A stretch of 64,000 bases of DNA from Streptomyces sp. NBC_01255 (GTDB lineage Bacteria; Actinomycetota; Actinomycetes; Streptomycetales; Streptomycetaceae), in assembly GCF_036226445.1 (NCBI RefSeq), contig NZ_CP108474.1:1922001-1986000 (forward strand), written 5' to 3'. This document shows, piece by piece, positions 39,535 to 48,369 of this stretch. Positions within the stretch are counted from its first letter, which is position 1. Each line of letters opens with the position of its first letter. The notes beneath the pieces were generated by a model. It had not been told where the DNA came from. It ran no database searches and worked only from the letters and a program-made list of their open reading frames with translations. Position numbers and translations under genes: made by a program.

Positions 39535-40980
39535 TCACCCCTGGCCTTCGCTCACCCTCACCCGGTGACGGCTCGCGAACGCGTGGACCGCGTCGGGCAG
39601 TCGGGGGGCGGTGCCGAGGGGGGAGAGTCTCCGTGTGCTGATGCGGGTGACACCCCGGCTGTGGCGGACCCAGGTCGGGTGCTGGAATCCCGTGGGCAGC
39701 GGGCGTACCACGTCGAGGTGGAGGGACAGGTCCGTCCATCCGGCGTGCCGCGTCAGTTCCAGAGCCCTGATCTCGTGCCAGGGGATGACCACGAGGCTGT
39801 TGTGCGGGCCCACGCCGATGCCGCGATCGTTGAGCGTGAGGCCGTCCTTGGCCGTGCCGAGCAGGCCGAGGAGCCGAATGCCCAGCAGGAACGCCGCGAT
39901 CCCGGCCACCGCCTGCAACGCGATGGGGAGATCGAGCGTGCCGCCCAGCACCGCCCCGCAGACGAGTCCGGCAATGCCGAGCATGTTGCGCAGGATCTGG
40001 AGGAACCAGACGCTCCTGCGCACGTGGTAGACGGCCAGGGGAGGCGCGGACGCCCGGAGAGGGTCCGCCGCACCGTCCTCCGCTTCCCGTGCCGGCCCCG
40101 GTGAAGAGGCGGACACCGTCGGCGGCGGAGGTGGCGGTGGAGTTGGCGGTGGAGTTGGCGGTGGCGCATCGTCGACCACCGTGGCCTCGTGCGTCGGCGG
40201 GGCGCCGACACGTTCCGCGCACAGGGCGAGCAGTCCTCTCGGGGACGGGCGGTCGGCGGGATCCTTCCGGAGGCAGGCGAGGACCAGGGGGCGCAACGAC
40301 GACGGCACCACGGAGACGTCCGGGTCCTCGTGCACCACCCTGTACATCAGCCCGGGGGTCGAGCCGTGGCCGAACGCACTTCCGCCGGCCGCCGCGATCA
40401 GGACCGCACCGAGGGCGAACAGGTCGCTCGCCCCGGTGACGGGATGCCCGAGGGCCTGCTCGGGCGAGTGGTACCCGGCGGTGCCGACCACCACGCCGTC
40501 GGTCGTCAGCCGGGACTCCTCCACGGCGCGGGCGACCCCGAAGTCCAGGACGCGGGGGCCGTCGGAGGCCAGCACGATGTTGGCGGGCTTCAGATCGCGG
40601 TGCACGAGGCCGCGGGCGTGGATGGCCTCCAGTGCCTCCGCCAGCGCCGCGGCGAGTCGCCAGAGCCGCTCTTCGGACAACGGGCCACTCCGCGCGACCT
40701 CCGCGTGCAGGGTCGGTCCCTCGATGTAGGCACTGGCCATCCACGGCTGCGGGGCGTCCGGATCCGCGTCGACCACCGCCGCCGTGTGGAAGCCTCCGAC
40801 CTTGCGGGCGGCCTCGACCTCCTGGCGGAATCGGTCCCTGAATCGGACGTCGTCGGCGTACTCGGGCCGGATGACCTTGATCGCCACGAGCCTGCCGGAC
40901 AGCGAGCGCGCCAGGTAGACGGACCCCATCCCTCCGGTACCCAGCAGTCGCTGGACCGTGTAGTCGCCGATCCGCTCCAC
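39535..40980 (-). CDS. Ser/Thr protein kinase with membrane anchor and PH-like C-terminus
   Basis: Eukaryotic-type kinase, 481 aa. The kinase domain covers about residues 5-260: GTGGMG P-loop at 14-19, K35 in VAIK, HRDLKPAN with D129, DFG with D146 and the activation-segment GTAGYHSPEQ. A Pro/Thr-rich linker (about 270-290) follows. Two hydrophobic helices lie near 335-380, then a beta-rich region (about 385-475; GLTLNDRGIGVGPHNSLVVIPWHEI) that resembles a bacterial PH-like domain. There are no PASTA repeats, so muropeptide sensing is unlikely. The kinase and tail may both face the cytoplasm with a two-helix hairpin between them. The start is a GTG. Confidence 0.9.
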   Translation of the reverse strand: MERIGDYTVQRLLGTGGMGSVYLARSLSGRLVAIKVIRPEYADDVRFRDRFRQEVEAARKVGGFHTAAVVDADPDAPQPWMASAYIEGPTLHAEVARSGPLSEERLWRLAAALAEALEAIHARGLVHRDLKPANIVLASDGPRVLDFGVARAVEESRLTTDGVVVGTAGYHSPEQALGHPVTGASDLFALGAVLIAAAGGSAFGHGSTPGLMYRVVHEDPDVSVVPSSLRPLVLACLRKDPADRPSPRGLLALCAERVGAPPTHEATVVDDAPPPTPPPTPPPPPPPTVSASSPGPAREAEDGAADPLRASAPPLAVYHVRRSVWFLQILRNMLGIAGLVCGAVLGGTLDLPIALQAVAGIAAFLLGIRLLGLLGTAKDGLTLNDRGIGVGPHNSLVVIPWHEIRALELTRHAGWTDLSLHLDVVRPLPTGFQHPTWVRHSRGVTRISTRRLSPLGTAPRLPDAVHAFASRHRVRVSEGQG

Positions 40981-41233
40981 GGCCGCCCATTCCCTGCCTC
41001 ACCCCGCGTCGCACACGGGCTCTGCCGGAACCGCCCCGGCTCTCACCGCGAGGGCGGAGGGCGGCACGTGGGGAACGGCGGGCCTAACCCGTAACCGCCT
41101 TCACGTCTTGCGCCATGCTCCGGAGCCGCGTGGCCTCTGTCGAGCGGTGATTCGGCCAAAGTGGACCGATGGCGCCGGAGCGGCGGACGACGCGGGGGAA
41201 GCGCCTGGGGACGCGGCGCCCCACCGGCTCCCG

Positions 41234-42370
41234 TCAGGCGACGGACCCTATGCGGCCGTCCGGCTCGCGGGGGCCGTCGTGGTGGATCGGGGTGTGCGCG
41301 CCGGTGAGCGAGGCGCCGGTGCCGCCGCGCCGGTTGGCGACGATCTCGGCGCCGATGGACAGGGCGGTCTCCTCCGGCGTACGGGCGCCGAGGTCGAGGC
41401 CTATCGGGGAGCGCAGCCTGGCGAGTTCGAGCTCGGTGACGCCGACCTCGCGCAGGCGCGTGTTGCGGTCCTCGTGGGTGCGACGGGAGCCCATCGCGCC
41501 GATGTACGCGACGGGAAGCTTCAGGGCGGCCTTGATCAGGGGCACGTCGAACTTGGCGTCGTGGGTGAGCACGCACAGCACGGTGCGGCCGTCGACCTCC
41601 GTCGACTCCAGGTAGCGGTGGGGCCACTCGACGACGATCTCGTCGGCCTCGGGGAAGCGGGCCGGCGTCGCGAAGACGGGCCGCGCGTCGCAGACGGTGA
41701 CGTGGTAGCCGAGGAACTTGCCGACCCGGACGAGGGCGGCGGCGAAGTCGATGGCACCGAAGACGATCATGCGGGGGGCGGGGACCGAGGACTCGACCAG
41801 GAGGGTCAGCGGCTGTCCGCAGCGGCTGCCGTCCTCGCCGATCTCCACGGTGCCGGTGCGGCCCGCGTCGAGCATCGCGCGGGCCTCGCCCGCCGCGGTG
41901 CGGTCCAGCTCGGGGTGGCCCCCGAGCTTCCCCTCGTACGAGCCGTCGGGGCGGACGAGGAGGGCGGTGCCCCGCAGCTCGGCCGGTCCGTCGACGATCC
42001 GGGCGAGGGCCGCCGCCTCCCCCGTGGAGGCGGCCGCGAGCGCGGCGGGGAAGACCCCGCCGCGGACCGGGGTGACGAGGATGTCGATGATGCCGCCGCA
42101 GGTCAGGCCGACCGCGAAGGCGTCCTCGTCGCTGTAGCCGAATTGCTCGACGACGGTCTGCCCGTCTTCGAGGGCCTGCTGACACAGCTCGTAGACCGCG
42201 CCCTCCACACACCCGCCGGAGACCGAGCCGATCGCCGTGCCCTCGCTGTCGACGGCGAGAGCGGCTCCTGGCTGCCGGGGCGCGCTGCCGCCGACCGCCA
42301 CGACGGTGGCGACGGCGAACGTGCGTCCCTGCTCGACCCACCGGTGCAGCTCTTCGGCGATGTCCAGCAT
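41234..42370 (-). CDS. xdhC: XdhC/CoxI-family molybdenum cofactor protein
   Basis: XdhC-type accessory protein, 378 aa, which binds and delivers (sulfurated) molybdenum cofactor to xanthine dehydrogenase. The XdhC/CoxI domain at about 10-80 has GSAPRQPGAALAV and GSVSGGCVEGAVYE with the conserved Cys; GLTCGGIIDI has another. The Rossmann-like C-terminal domain (about 200-350) has IVFGAIDFAAALV and YIGAMGSRRTHEDR. The ATG at 42370 is preceded by GGAGAC. It is the last gene of a purine-related row on the minus strand, 41 bp after the NCS2 permease, with the three dehydrogenase subunits further upstream. Confidence 0.92.
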   Translation of the reverse strand: MLDIAEELHRWVEQGRTFAVATVVAVGGSAPRQPGAALAVDSEGTAIGSVSGGCVEGAVYELCQQALEDGQTVVEQFGYSDEDAFAVGLTCGGIIDILVTPVRGGVFPAALAAASTGEAAALARIVDGPAELRGTALLVRPDGSYEGKLGGHPELDRTAAGEARAMLDAGRTGTVEIGEDGSRCGQPLTLLVESSVPAPRMIVFGAIDFAAALVRVGKFLGYHVTVCDARPVFATPARFPEADEIVVEWPHRYLESTEVDGRTVLCVLTHDAKFDVPLIKAALKLPVAYIGAMGSRRTHEDRNTRLREVGVTELELARLRSPIGLDLGARTPEETALSIGAEIVANRRGGTGASLTGAHTPIHHDGPREPDGRIGSVA

Positions 42371-42411
42371 TTCGGTCTCCTTGGGTGTGTACGGAGGGCG
42401 ACGGTACGACG

Positions 42412-43884
42412 TCAGCTGACGCCCAGCCAGCTCTCGATGGGGTGAAGAGCGAAGAACACGATGAAGATGCCGGTCAGGCACCACATGAACGCGCCGACCT
42501 CGCGGGCCTTGCCCTGCGCCACCTTGATGACGGTGTAGGCGATGACGCCGGCCGCGACACCCGGGGTGATGCTGTAGGTGAACGGCATCAGCACGACGGT
42601 GAGGAAGACCGGGATGGCGACGGAGCTGTCGCCCCAGTTCACGTGCTTGGCGTTCATCATCATCATCGCGCCGATGACGACCAGGGCGGCGGAGCCGACC
42701 TCACGGGGCACGATCTGGGTGATCGGTGTGAAGAAGAGGCAGGCCGCGAAGAACAGGCCGGTGATGACGGAGGAGAAGCCGGTACGAGCGCCTTCGCCGA
42801 CGCCGGTGGCGGACTCCACGAACACGGTCTGGCCGGAGGCGCCGGAGACGCCGCCGATAGCGCCGCCCGCGCCGTCGATGAACAGCGCCTTGGACAGGCC
42901 GGGCATCCGGCCCTTGTCGTCGGCCAGGTTGGCCTCGGTGCCGACACCGATGATGGTGGCCATGGCGTCGAAGAAGCCGGCGAGGACCAGGGTGAAGACG
43001 ATCACGCCGACCGTGATGTAGCCGACGTCGCCCCAGCCGCCGAAGTCGACGTCGCCGAAGAGCGAGAAGTCCGGGGTCGAGACCGCGCTGCCCTTGAGCT
43101 CGGGCGAGCCGTTGGCCCAGGCGCCCGGGCCCTTGGCCGGGATGTCGGCGACCGCGTTGACGATCAGCGAGATGACCGTGCCGGCGACGATGCCGATGAG
43201 GATCGCGCCCGGGATCTTGCGGGCCTGGAGCGCGAAGATGGCGAGCAGGGTGACAGCGAAGATCAGCACGGGCCAGCCGACGAGTTCACCGCCGGAGCCC
43301 ATGGTGACGGGCGGGCCGAACTGCGGGCCGGCGCCGACGAAGCCGGCCTTGTTGAAGCCGATCAGCGCGATGAAGAGGCCGATGCCGATGGTGATGCCGT
43401 GCTTGAGCGCGAGCGGGATCGCGTTCATGATCATCTCGCGGAGACCGGTGACCACCAGGAGGCAGATCACCAGACCGTAGACGACACACATGGCCATGGC
43501 CTGCGGCCAGGTCATCGCGGGCACGACCTGTGTGGCGAGCACACCGGAGACACTGAGACCGGCCGCGAGGACCAGCGGGACCTTGCCGATGAAGCCCATC
43601 AGCAGGGTGGTCACCGCCGCCGCGAGGGCGGTCGCCGTGATGACGGCGGAGGAGCCGAGAACGTTCTTCTCGACGTCCGGTCCACCGAGGAGGATCGGGT
43701 TGAGCAGGAGAATGTACGCCATCGCCATGAAGGTGGTGACGCCGCCGCGGATCTCCGTCGCGACGGTGGATCCTCTCTCCGAGATGTGAAAGTACCGGTC
43801 GAGCCAAGAGCGGCCGGCGGGGACGTTGGAGCCGGAGCCCGCGTCCTCCGAAGCGGTCTTGGGCTCCACAGACGACTGGGTCAT
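42412..43884 (-). CDS. NCS2-family purine permease (AzgA/PbuG type)
   Basis: Nucleobase permease with about fourteen helices, 490 aa. The N-terminus LDRYFHISERGSTVATEIRGGVTTFMAMAYILLLNP is typical of the AzgA/PbuG guanine-hypoxanthine branch. The substrate and pore motifs FDAMATIIGVGTEANL and SGASGQTVFVESATGVGEGARTGF are present. The ATG at 43884 has GGGAG upstream. Location between xdhC and the xanthine dehydrogenase genes supports hypoxanthine or guanine uptake feeding xanthine oxidation. It has a 285-bp leader containing degenerate GGTACTGCGGG repeats. Confidence 0.93.
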   Translation of the reverse strand: MTQSSVEPKTASEDAGSGSNVPAGRSWLDRYFHISERGSTVATEIRGGVTTFMAMAYILLLNPILLGGPDVEKNVLGSSAVITATALAAAVTTLLMGFIGKVPLVLAAGLSVSGVLATQVVPAMTWPQAMAMCVVYGLVICLLVVTGLREMIMNAIPLALKHGITIGIGLFIALIGFNKAGFVGAGPQFGPPVTMGSGGELVGWPVLIFAVTLLAIFALQARKIPGAILIGIVAGTVISLIVNAVADIPAKGPGAWANGSPELKGSAVSTPDFSLFGDVDFGGWGDVGYITVGVIVFTLVLAGFFDAMATIIGVGTEANLADDKGRMPGLSKALFIDGAGGAIGGVSGASGQTVFVESATGVGEGARTGFSSVITGLFFAACLFFTPITQIVPREVGSAALVVIGAMMMMNAKHVNWGDSSVAIPVFLTVVLMPFTYSITPGVAAGVIAYTVIKVAQGKAREVGAFMWCLTGIFIVFFALHPIESWLGVS

Positions 43885-44020
43885 GGGGCCTACTCCCAAG
43901 GTTCAAAGGGGCACCCGCATCAGACTTCGAAGGGATTCTGATCTGGTTGAAGCTGCGGGATTTGGGATGCTGCGTGGGCTGCACGACCCGGGGGACGGCC
44001 CGAGACGAACGGAATGAATC

Positions 44021-44130
44021 GGCACTGCGGGTACTACGGGGGTACTGCGGGTGCTGCGGTGGTGCTGGTACTGCGGGTGCCTGGTAGAGCGGGTACCGGG
44101 GGAAGTACTCCGGGCGGTGCGGGCTGGGAA
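44021..44130. repeat. degenerate GGTACTGCGGG repeat tract in the permease leader
   Basis: About eight imperfect 9-12-bp units of GGTACTGCGGG form (such as GGCACTGCGGG, TACTACGGG, TACTGCGGG, TGCTGCGG) fill 44021-44130 between the xanthine dehydrogenase stop and the NCS2 permease. It is not an array of exact repeats. The role is unknown. Confidence 0.65.
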
Positions 44131-44169
44131 GTGTGACGTTCCTGGGAGGCACACACCGCCCGGAGAGTC

Positions 44170-46569
44170 CTAGAGGGTGCCGGTGAGCGCCTCGGGGCGG
44201 ACCGGCGTCTTGTTGAGCTCCAGGCCCGTCGCGGCCCGGATCGCCGCGAGGACGGCCGGGGTGGACGACAGGGTCGGGGCCTCACCGATGCCGCGCACTC
44301 CGTACGGGGCGTTCGGGTCCGCCAGCTCGAGGTAGTCGACCGGGATGGTCGGCGTGTCGAGGATGGTGGGGATCAGGTAGTCCGTGAAGGAGGGGTTGCG
44401 CACCTTCGCGGTCTTCGGGTCGACGATGATCTCCTCCATCACCGCGACGCCCAGGCCCTGGGTGGTGCCACCCTGGATCTGGCCGATCACGGAGAGCGGG
44501 TTGAGCGCCTTGCCGACGTCCTGGGCGCAGGCCAGTTCGATGACCTTCACCAGGCCGAGCTCGGTGTCGACCTCCACCACCGCGCGGTGCGCGGCGAAGG
44601 CGTACTGGACGTGTCCGTCGCCCTGGCCGGTGACGAGGTCGAAGGCCTGCGTGGGGCGGTGGCGCCACTCCTCCTCGACCTCCACGGCCTGGCCCTCGAG
44701 GACGTCCGCGATGGTGGCGAGGACGTCGCCGCCGTCGGTGACGACCTTGCCGCCCTCCAGGAGGAGTTCGGCGTTGGCCCACGCCGGGTGGTACGAGCCG
44801 AACTTGCGCCGGCCGATCTCCAGGACCTTCTCGCGGACGATCCCGCAGGAGTTCTTGATGGCGCCGCCGGTCATGTACGTCTGGCGGCCCGCGGAGGTCG
44901 AACCGGCCGAGCCCACCTGCGTGTCCGCGGGGTGGATGGTGACCTGCTGGACGCCGAGCTCGGTACGTGCGATCTGCGCGTGGATGGTGACGCCGCCCTG
45001 GCCGACCTCCGCCATGGCGGTGTGGACCGTGGCGACGGCCTCGCCGTTGATGACCTCCATGCGGATCTTGGCGGTCGAGTAGTCGTCGAAGCCCTCGGAG
45101 AAGCCGACGTTCTTGATGCCGACGGCGTAGCCGACACCCCGGACGACACCCTCGCCGTGCGTGGTGTTGGAGAGGCCACCCGGAAGGGCGCGGACGTCCG
45201 CGTCCTCGCCGGCCGCGAGCCACTGCTGCTCCGGCGGCATCGGGCGGGCCTTGACGATACGGAGCAGCTCGGCGACCGGGGCCGGCGAGTCGACGATCTG
45301 GCCGGTCGGCATGATCGTGCCCTGCTCCATGGCGTTGAGCTGGCGCAGTTCCACCGGGTCCATGCCCAGCTTCGCCGCGAGCTTGTCCATCTGGGCCTCG
45401 TACGCGAAGCAGGCCTGGACCGCGCCGAAGCCGCGCATGGCGCCGCAGGGCGGGTTGTTGGTGTAGAGGCCGATCGCCTCGATCTCGACGTCCTCGATGA
45501 CGTACGGGCCGACCGAGAGGGACGAGGCGTTGCCGACGACCGAGGCCGTCGACGACGCGTAGGCGCCGCCGTCGAGCACGATCTTGCACTTCATGTGCGT
45601 GAGCTTGCCGTCCTTGGTGGCGCCGTGCTCGTACCAGAGCTTCGCCGGGTGCCGGTGGACGTGCCCGAAGAAGGACTCGTACCGGTTGTAGACCATCTTG
45701 ACGGGCTTGCCGGTGCGGAGCGCGAGGATGGAGGCGAGGATCTGCATCGAGATGTCCTCGCGACCGCCGAACGCGCCGCCGACGCCCGCCATCGTCATGC
45801 GGACCTTCTCCTCGGGGAGGCCGAGGCAGGGGGCGATCTGCTTGAGGTCCGAGTGCAGCCACTGGGTGGCGACGTAGAGGTCGACGCCGCCGTCCTCGGA
45901 CGGCACCGCGAGGCCGGACTCCGGGCCGAGGAAGGCCTGGTCCTGCATGCCGAAGGTGTACTCGCCCGTGACGATGACGTCGGCCTTCTTGGCGGCCTCG
46001 GTCGCGTTGCCGCGGATGATCGGCTGGCGGTGCACGATGTTCGGGTGCGGGACGTGACCGGAGTGGTGGTCGTCGCGGCCCTCGTGGACCAGGATCGCGT
46101 CCGGAGCGGTGGCCGAGGCCTCGTCCGTGATGACCGGGAGCTCCCGGTACTCGATCTTGATCTTCGCGGCGGCGCGGCGGGCGGTCTCCGGGTGGTCGGC
46201 GGCCACGAGGGCGACCGGCTCACCGTGGTGACGGACCTTGCCGTAGGCGAGGACCGGGGTGTCCTGGAACTCCATGCCGTAGTTCTTCGCGGCCGGCAGG
46301 TCCTCGTGCGTCAGGACGGCGTAGACGCCGTCCATCACGAGGGCCTCGGTCGTGTCGATGGACACGATCTCGGCGTGCGCGACGGTGGAGCGCAGGATCT
46401 GGCCCCACAGCATGTCCTCGTGCCACATGTCCGAGGAGTACGCGAACTCGCCGGTGACCTTGAGGGTGCCGTCGGGGCGGAGCGTGGACTCGCCGATGCC
46501 GCCCTTGACGTGGTTCTGCGTGACGTCGGTGGGCGTGCCCACCGGAACGGTGCGTGTGTTCTGAGTCAT
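44170..46569 (-). CDS. xanthine dehydrogenase, molybdenum-binding subunit
   Basis: Large molybdopterin-cytosine-dinucleotide or Mo-co subunit of the xanthine oxidase family, 799 aa. The N-terminal domain starts about residue 25 (GGIGESTLRPDGTLKVTGEF). The cofactor-binding domain includes GGAFGGREDI (about 270-279), PPCGAMRGFGAVQACFAYE (about 375-393) and the late VGQGGVTIHAQIA. The terminal GVRGIGEAPT carries the catalytic Glu. It oxidises hypoxanthine/xanthine to urate. The ATG at 46569 lies 2 bp after the stop of the 2Fe-2S subunit gene, so translation is coupled. Together the three subunits give a bacterial alpha-beta-gamma enzyme. Confidence 0.93.
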   Translation of the reverse strand: MTQNTRTVPVGTPTDVTQNHVKGGIGESTLRPDGTLKVTGEFAYSSDMWHEDMLWGQILRSTVAHAEIVSIDTTEALVMDGVYAVLTHEDLPAAKNYGMEFQDTPVLAYGKVRHHGEPVALVAADHPETARRAAAKIKIEYRELPVITDEASATAPDAILVHEGRDDHHSGHVPHPNIVHRQPIIRGNATEAAKKADVIVTGEYTFGMQDQAFLGPESGLAVPSEDGGVDLYVATQWLHSDLKQIAPCLGLPEEKVRMTMAGVGGAFGGREDISMQILASILALRTGKPVKMVYNRYESFFGHVHRHPAKLWYEHGATKDGKLTHMKCKIVLDGGAYASSTASVVGNASSLSVGPYVIEDVEIEAIGLYTNNPPCGAMRGFGAVQACFAYEAQMDKLAAKLGMDPVELRQLNAMEQGTIMPTGQIVDSPAPVAELLRIVKARPMPPEQQWLAAGEDADVRALPGGLSNTTHGEGVVRGVGYAVGIKNVGFSEGFDDYSTAKIRMEVINGEAVATVHTAMAEVGQGGVTIHAQIARTELGVQQVTIHPADTQVGSAGSTSAGRQTYMTGGAIKNSCGIVREKVLEIGRRKFGSYHPAWANAELLLEGGKVVTDGGDVLATIADVLEGQAVEVEEEWRHRPTQAFDLVTGQGDGHVQYAFAAHRAVVEVDTELGLVKVIELACAQDVGKALNPLSVIGQIQGGTTQGLGVAVMEEIIVDPKTAKVRNPSFTDYLIPTILDTPTIPVDYLELADPNAPYGVRGIGEAPTLSSTPAVLAAIRAATGLELNKTPVRPEALTGTL

Positions 46570-46571
46570 CG

Positions 46572-47168
46572 TCAGACCGCCTCTTCCTGACGCTCCTGGC
46601 GAGCGGCCGCGAGGCGGACCGCGTCGAGGATCTTCTCGTAGCCCGTGCAGCGGCACAGGTTGCCGGAGAGCGCCTCGCGGATGTCCGCGTCCGTCGGGGA
46701 CGGGTTGCGCTCCAGCATCTCGTCGGCCGCGACGAGCAGACCGGGGGTGCAGAAACCGCACTGGACGGCGCCGGCGTCGATGAACGCCTGCTGGATCGGG
46801 GAGAGTTCGACACCCTCACCGGTCTGCGAGTCCTGACCGGGCTTCGCCTCCCACCGCTTGGCGGCGTCGAGCGAGGTGCCACAGGTGCCCGCGGCGCAAC
46901 CGGCGTGCTCCGCGCGGTCCTTGGCGAACTCGGCGAGGCCTTCGACGGTGACGACCTCGCGGCCCTCGACCTGACCGGCGGCGACGAGGCAGGAACAGAC
47001 CGGCACGCCGTCGAGGCGGACGGTGCAGGAACCGCACTCGCCCTGCTCGCAGGCGTTCTTGGAGCCGGGGAGGCCCATCCGCTCACGCAGGACGTAGAGG
47101 AGGGACTCGCCCTCCCAGACGTCGTCGGCTTCCTGGGGACGGCCGTTGACCGTGAAATTGACGCGCAT
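46572..47168 (-). CDS. xanthine dehydrogenase, 2Fe-2S subunit with a Cys-containing insert
   Basis: Iron-sulfur subunit of 198 aa. The plant-type cluster ligands are in CEQGECGSCTV and CSC (about 39-60). The second cluster ligands are in QCGFCTPG and CRC (about 135-173). Between the two domains there is a roughly 35-residue insert (about 88-122) containing GCAAGTCGTS with two further cysteines, which ordinary homologues of about 160 aa lack. The gene sits 2 bp from both the FAD subunit gene upstream and the molybdenum subunit gene downstream. Confidence 0.92.
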   Translation of the reverse strand: MRVNFTVNGRPQEADDVWEGESLLYVLRERMGLPGSKNACEQGECGSCTVRLDGVPVCSCLVAAGQVEGREVVTVEGLAEFAKDRAEHAGCAAGTCGTSLDAAKRWEAKPGQDSQTGEGVELSPIQQAFIDAGAVQCGFCTPGLLVAADEMLERNPSPTDADIREALSGNLCRCTGYEKILDAVRLAAARQERQEEAV

Positions 47169-47170
47169 GG

Positions 47171-48061
47171 TTATGCAGCTCCCTCAAGCGTGCGGCCGCT
47201 TCCGCGGTACTGCTCCCAGGTCCAGCCGAGCTGGCGGCGGGCCATGATGCCGACGGCGTGGCGGCGGTACTTGGCGGTGCCTCGGACATCGTCGATCGGG
47301 TTGGCGGCGCCCGAGCAGAGGTCGGCGAACTGCTTCGCGATCGACGGGGTGATGATCTTGCCGTTGTCCCAGAAGCCGCCCTCTTCGAGAGCCGCGTTCA
47401 GGAAGGCCTCGGCCTCCTTGGCACGGATCGGGGTCGGCGCGGCGGAGCCGATGCCGGTACGCACCGTCCGGGTCTCCGGGTGCAGGGCCAGGCCGAAGGC
47501 GCAGACGGCGATGACCATCGCGTTGCGGGTGCCGACCTTGGAGTACTGCTGGGGGCCGTCCGCCTTCTTGACGTGGACGGTCTTGATGAGCTCGTCGGGC
47601 TGGAGCGCGTTGCGCTTCACGCCCGTGTAGAACTCGTCGATCGGGATGAACCGGCTGCCGCGGACCGACTCGACCTCGACCTCGGCACCCGCGGCGAGCA
47701 GGGCGGGGTGGGCGTCACCGGCGGGCGAGGCGGTGCCGAGGTTGCCCCCGACGCCGCCGCGGTTGCGGATCTGCGGGGAGGCGACCGTGTGCGAGGCGAG
47801 GGCCAGGCCCGGGAGCTCGGTCCGCAGGTTCTCCATGATCTGGGTGTACGGAACGGACGCGCCGAGGCGGACGTTCTCCTCCCCGACCTCCCACTCGCGC
47901 AGCAGCTCGATACGGTTCAGGTCCAGGAGGTACTCGGGCCGCCGGTGGTCGAAGTTGATCTCGACCATGATGTCGGTGCCACCCGCAATGGGCACGGCCG
48001 TGGGGTGCTCGGCCTTGGCGGCGAGCGCCTCCTCCCAGCTGGCGGGGCGAAGGAAGTCCAT
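47171..48061 (-). CDS. xanthine dehydrogenase, FAD-binding subunit
   Basis: Medium subunit of 296 aa. The FAD pyrophosphate-binding loop VPIAGGTDIMVEI is at about 23-35, the second FAD segment NRGGVGGNLGTASPAGD at about 105-121, and the CO dehydrogenase flavoprotein C-terminal domain follows about residue 175. It is the first gene of the dehydrogenase operon, divergent from pucR across a 308-bp gap. It transfers electrons from the iron-sulfur clusters to NAD+ or another acceptor. Confidence 0.93.
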   Translation of the reverse strand: MDFLRPASWEEALAAKAEHPTAVPIAGGTDIMVEINFDHRRPEYLLDLNRIELLREWEVGEENVRLGASVPYTQIMENLRTELPGLALASHTVASPQIRNRGGVGGNLGTASPAGDAHPALLAAGAEVEVESVRGSRFIPIDEFYTGVKRNALQPDELIKTVHVKKADGPQQYSKVGTRNAMVIAVCAFGLALHPETRTVRTGIGSAAPTPIRAKEAEAFLNAALEEGGFWDNGKIITPSIAKQFADLCSGAANPIDDVRGTAKYRRHAVGIMARRQLGWTWEQYRGSGRTLEGAA

Positions 48062-48369
48062 GGTGGCTCTCTTCTAGTGCTTCTAGTGATCGGGGGTCGA
48101 ACGCCTGGGCCCGGGGGGACGGCCGGCCCTCGACTTTCTTATTCATGTGCTGTTAACGCGGTGTGTGGCCTAGTACACAAGCCCACCTTCGCCCGGGTGC
48201 AGTCACCGAAAACATGAAGGAGTTGGCTGGCTCCCGTCGTCGTCTTGTAGATTCGAACGAAAGGCGGAGAACAGCAACCTCTCCGTTTTCCCCTGGAAAC
48301 GGTGGCACCACGCCACCGTCGACAACGCGACACCCACGATCACCCACTCGAAGGAACGGCGGCGACACG
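48062..48369. other. 308-bp divergent promoter region between xdh operon and pucR
   Basis: Non-coding region expected to hold both divergent promoters. An imperfect palindrome TGTGTGGCCTAGTACACA (48162-48179) is the best candidate for a PucR or other operator. The part next to pucR (about 48200-48340) is less GC-rich than the surroundings. No terminator or small RNA is evident. Confidence 0.5.
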
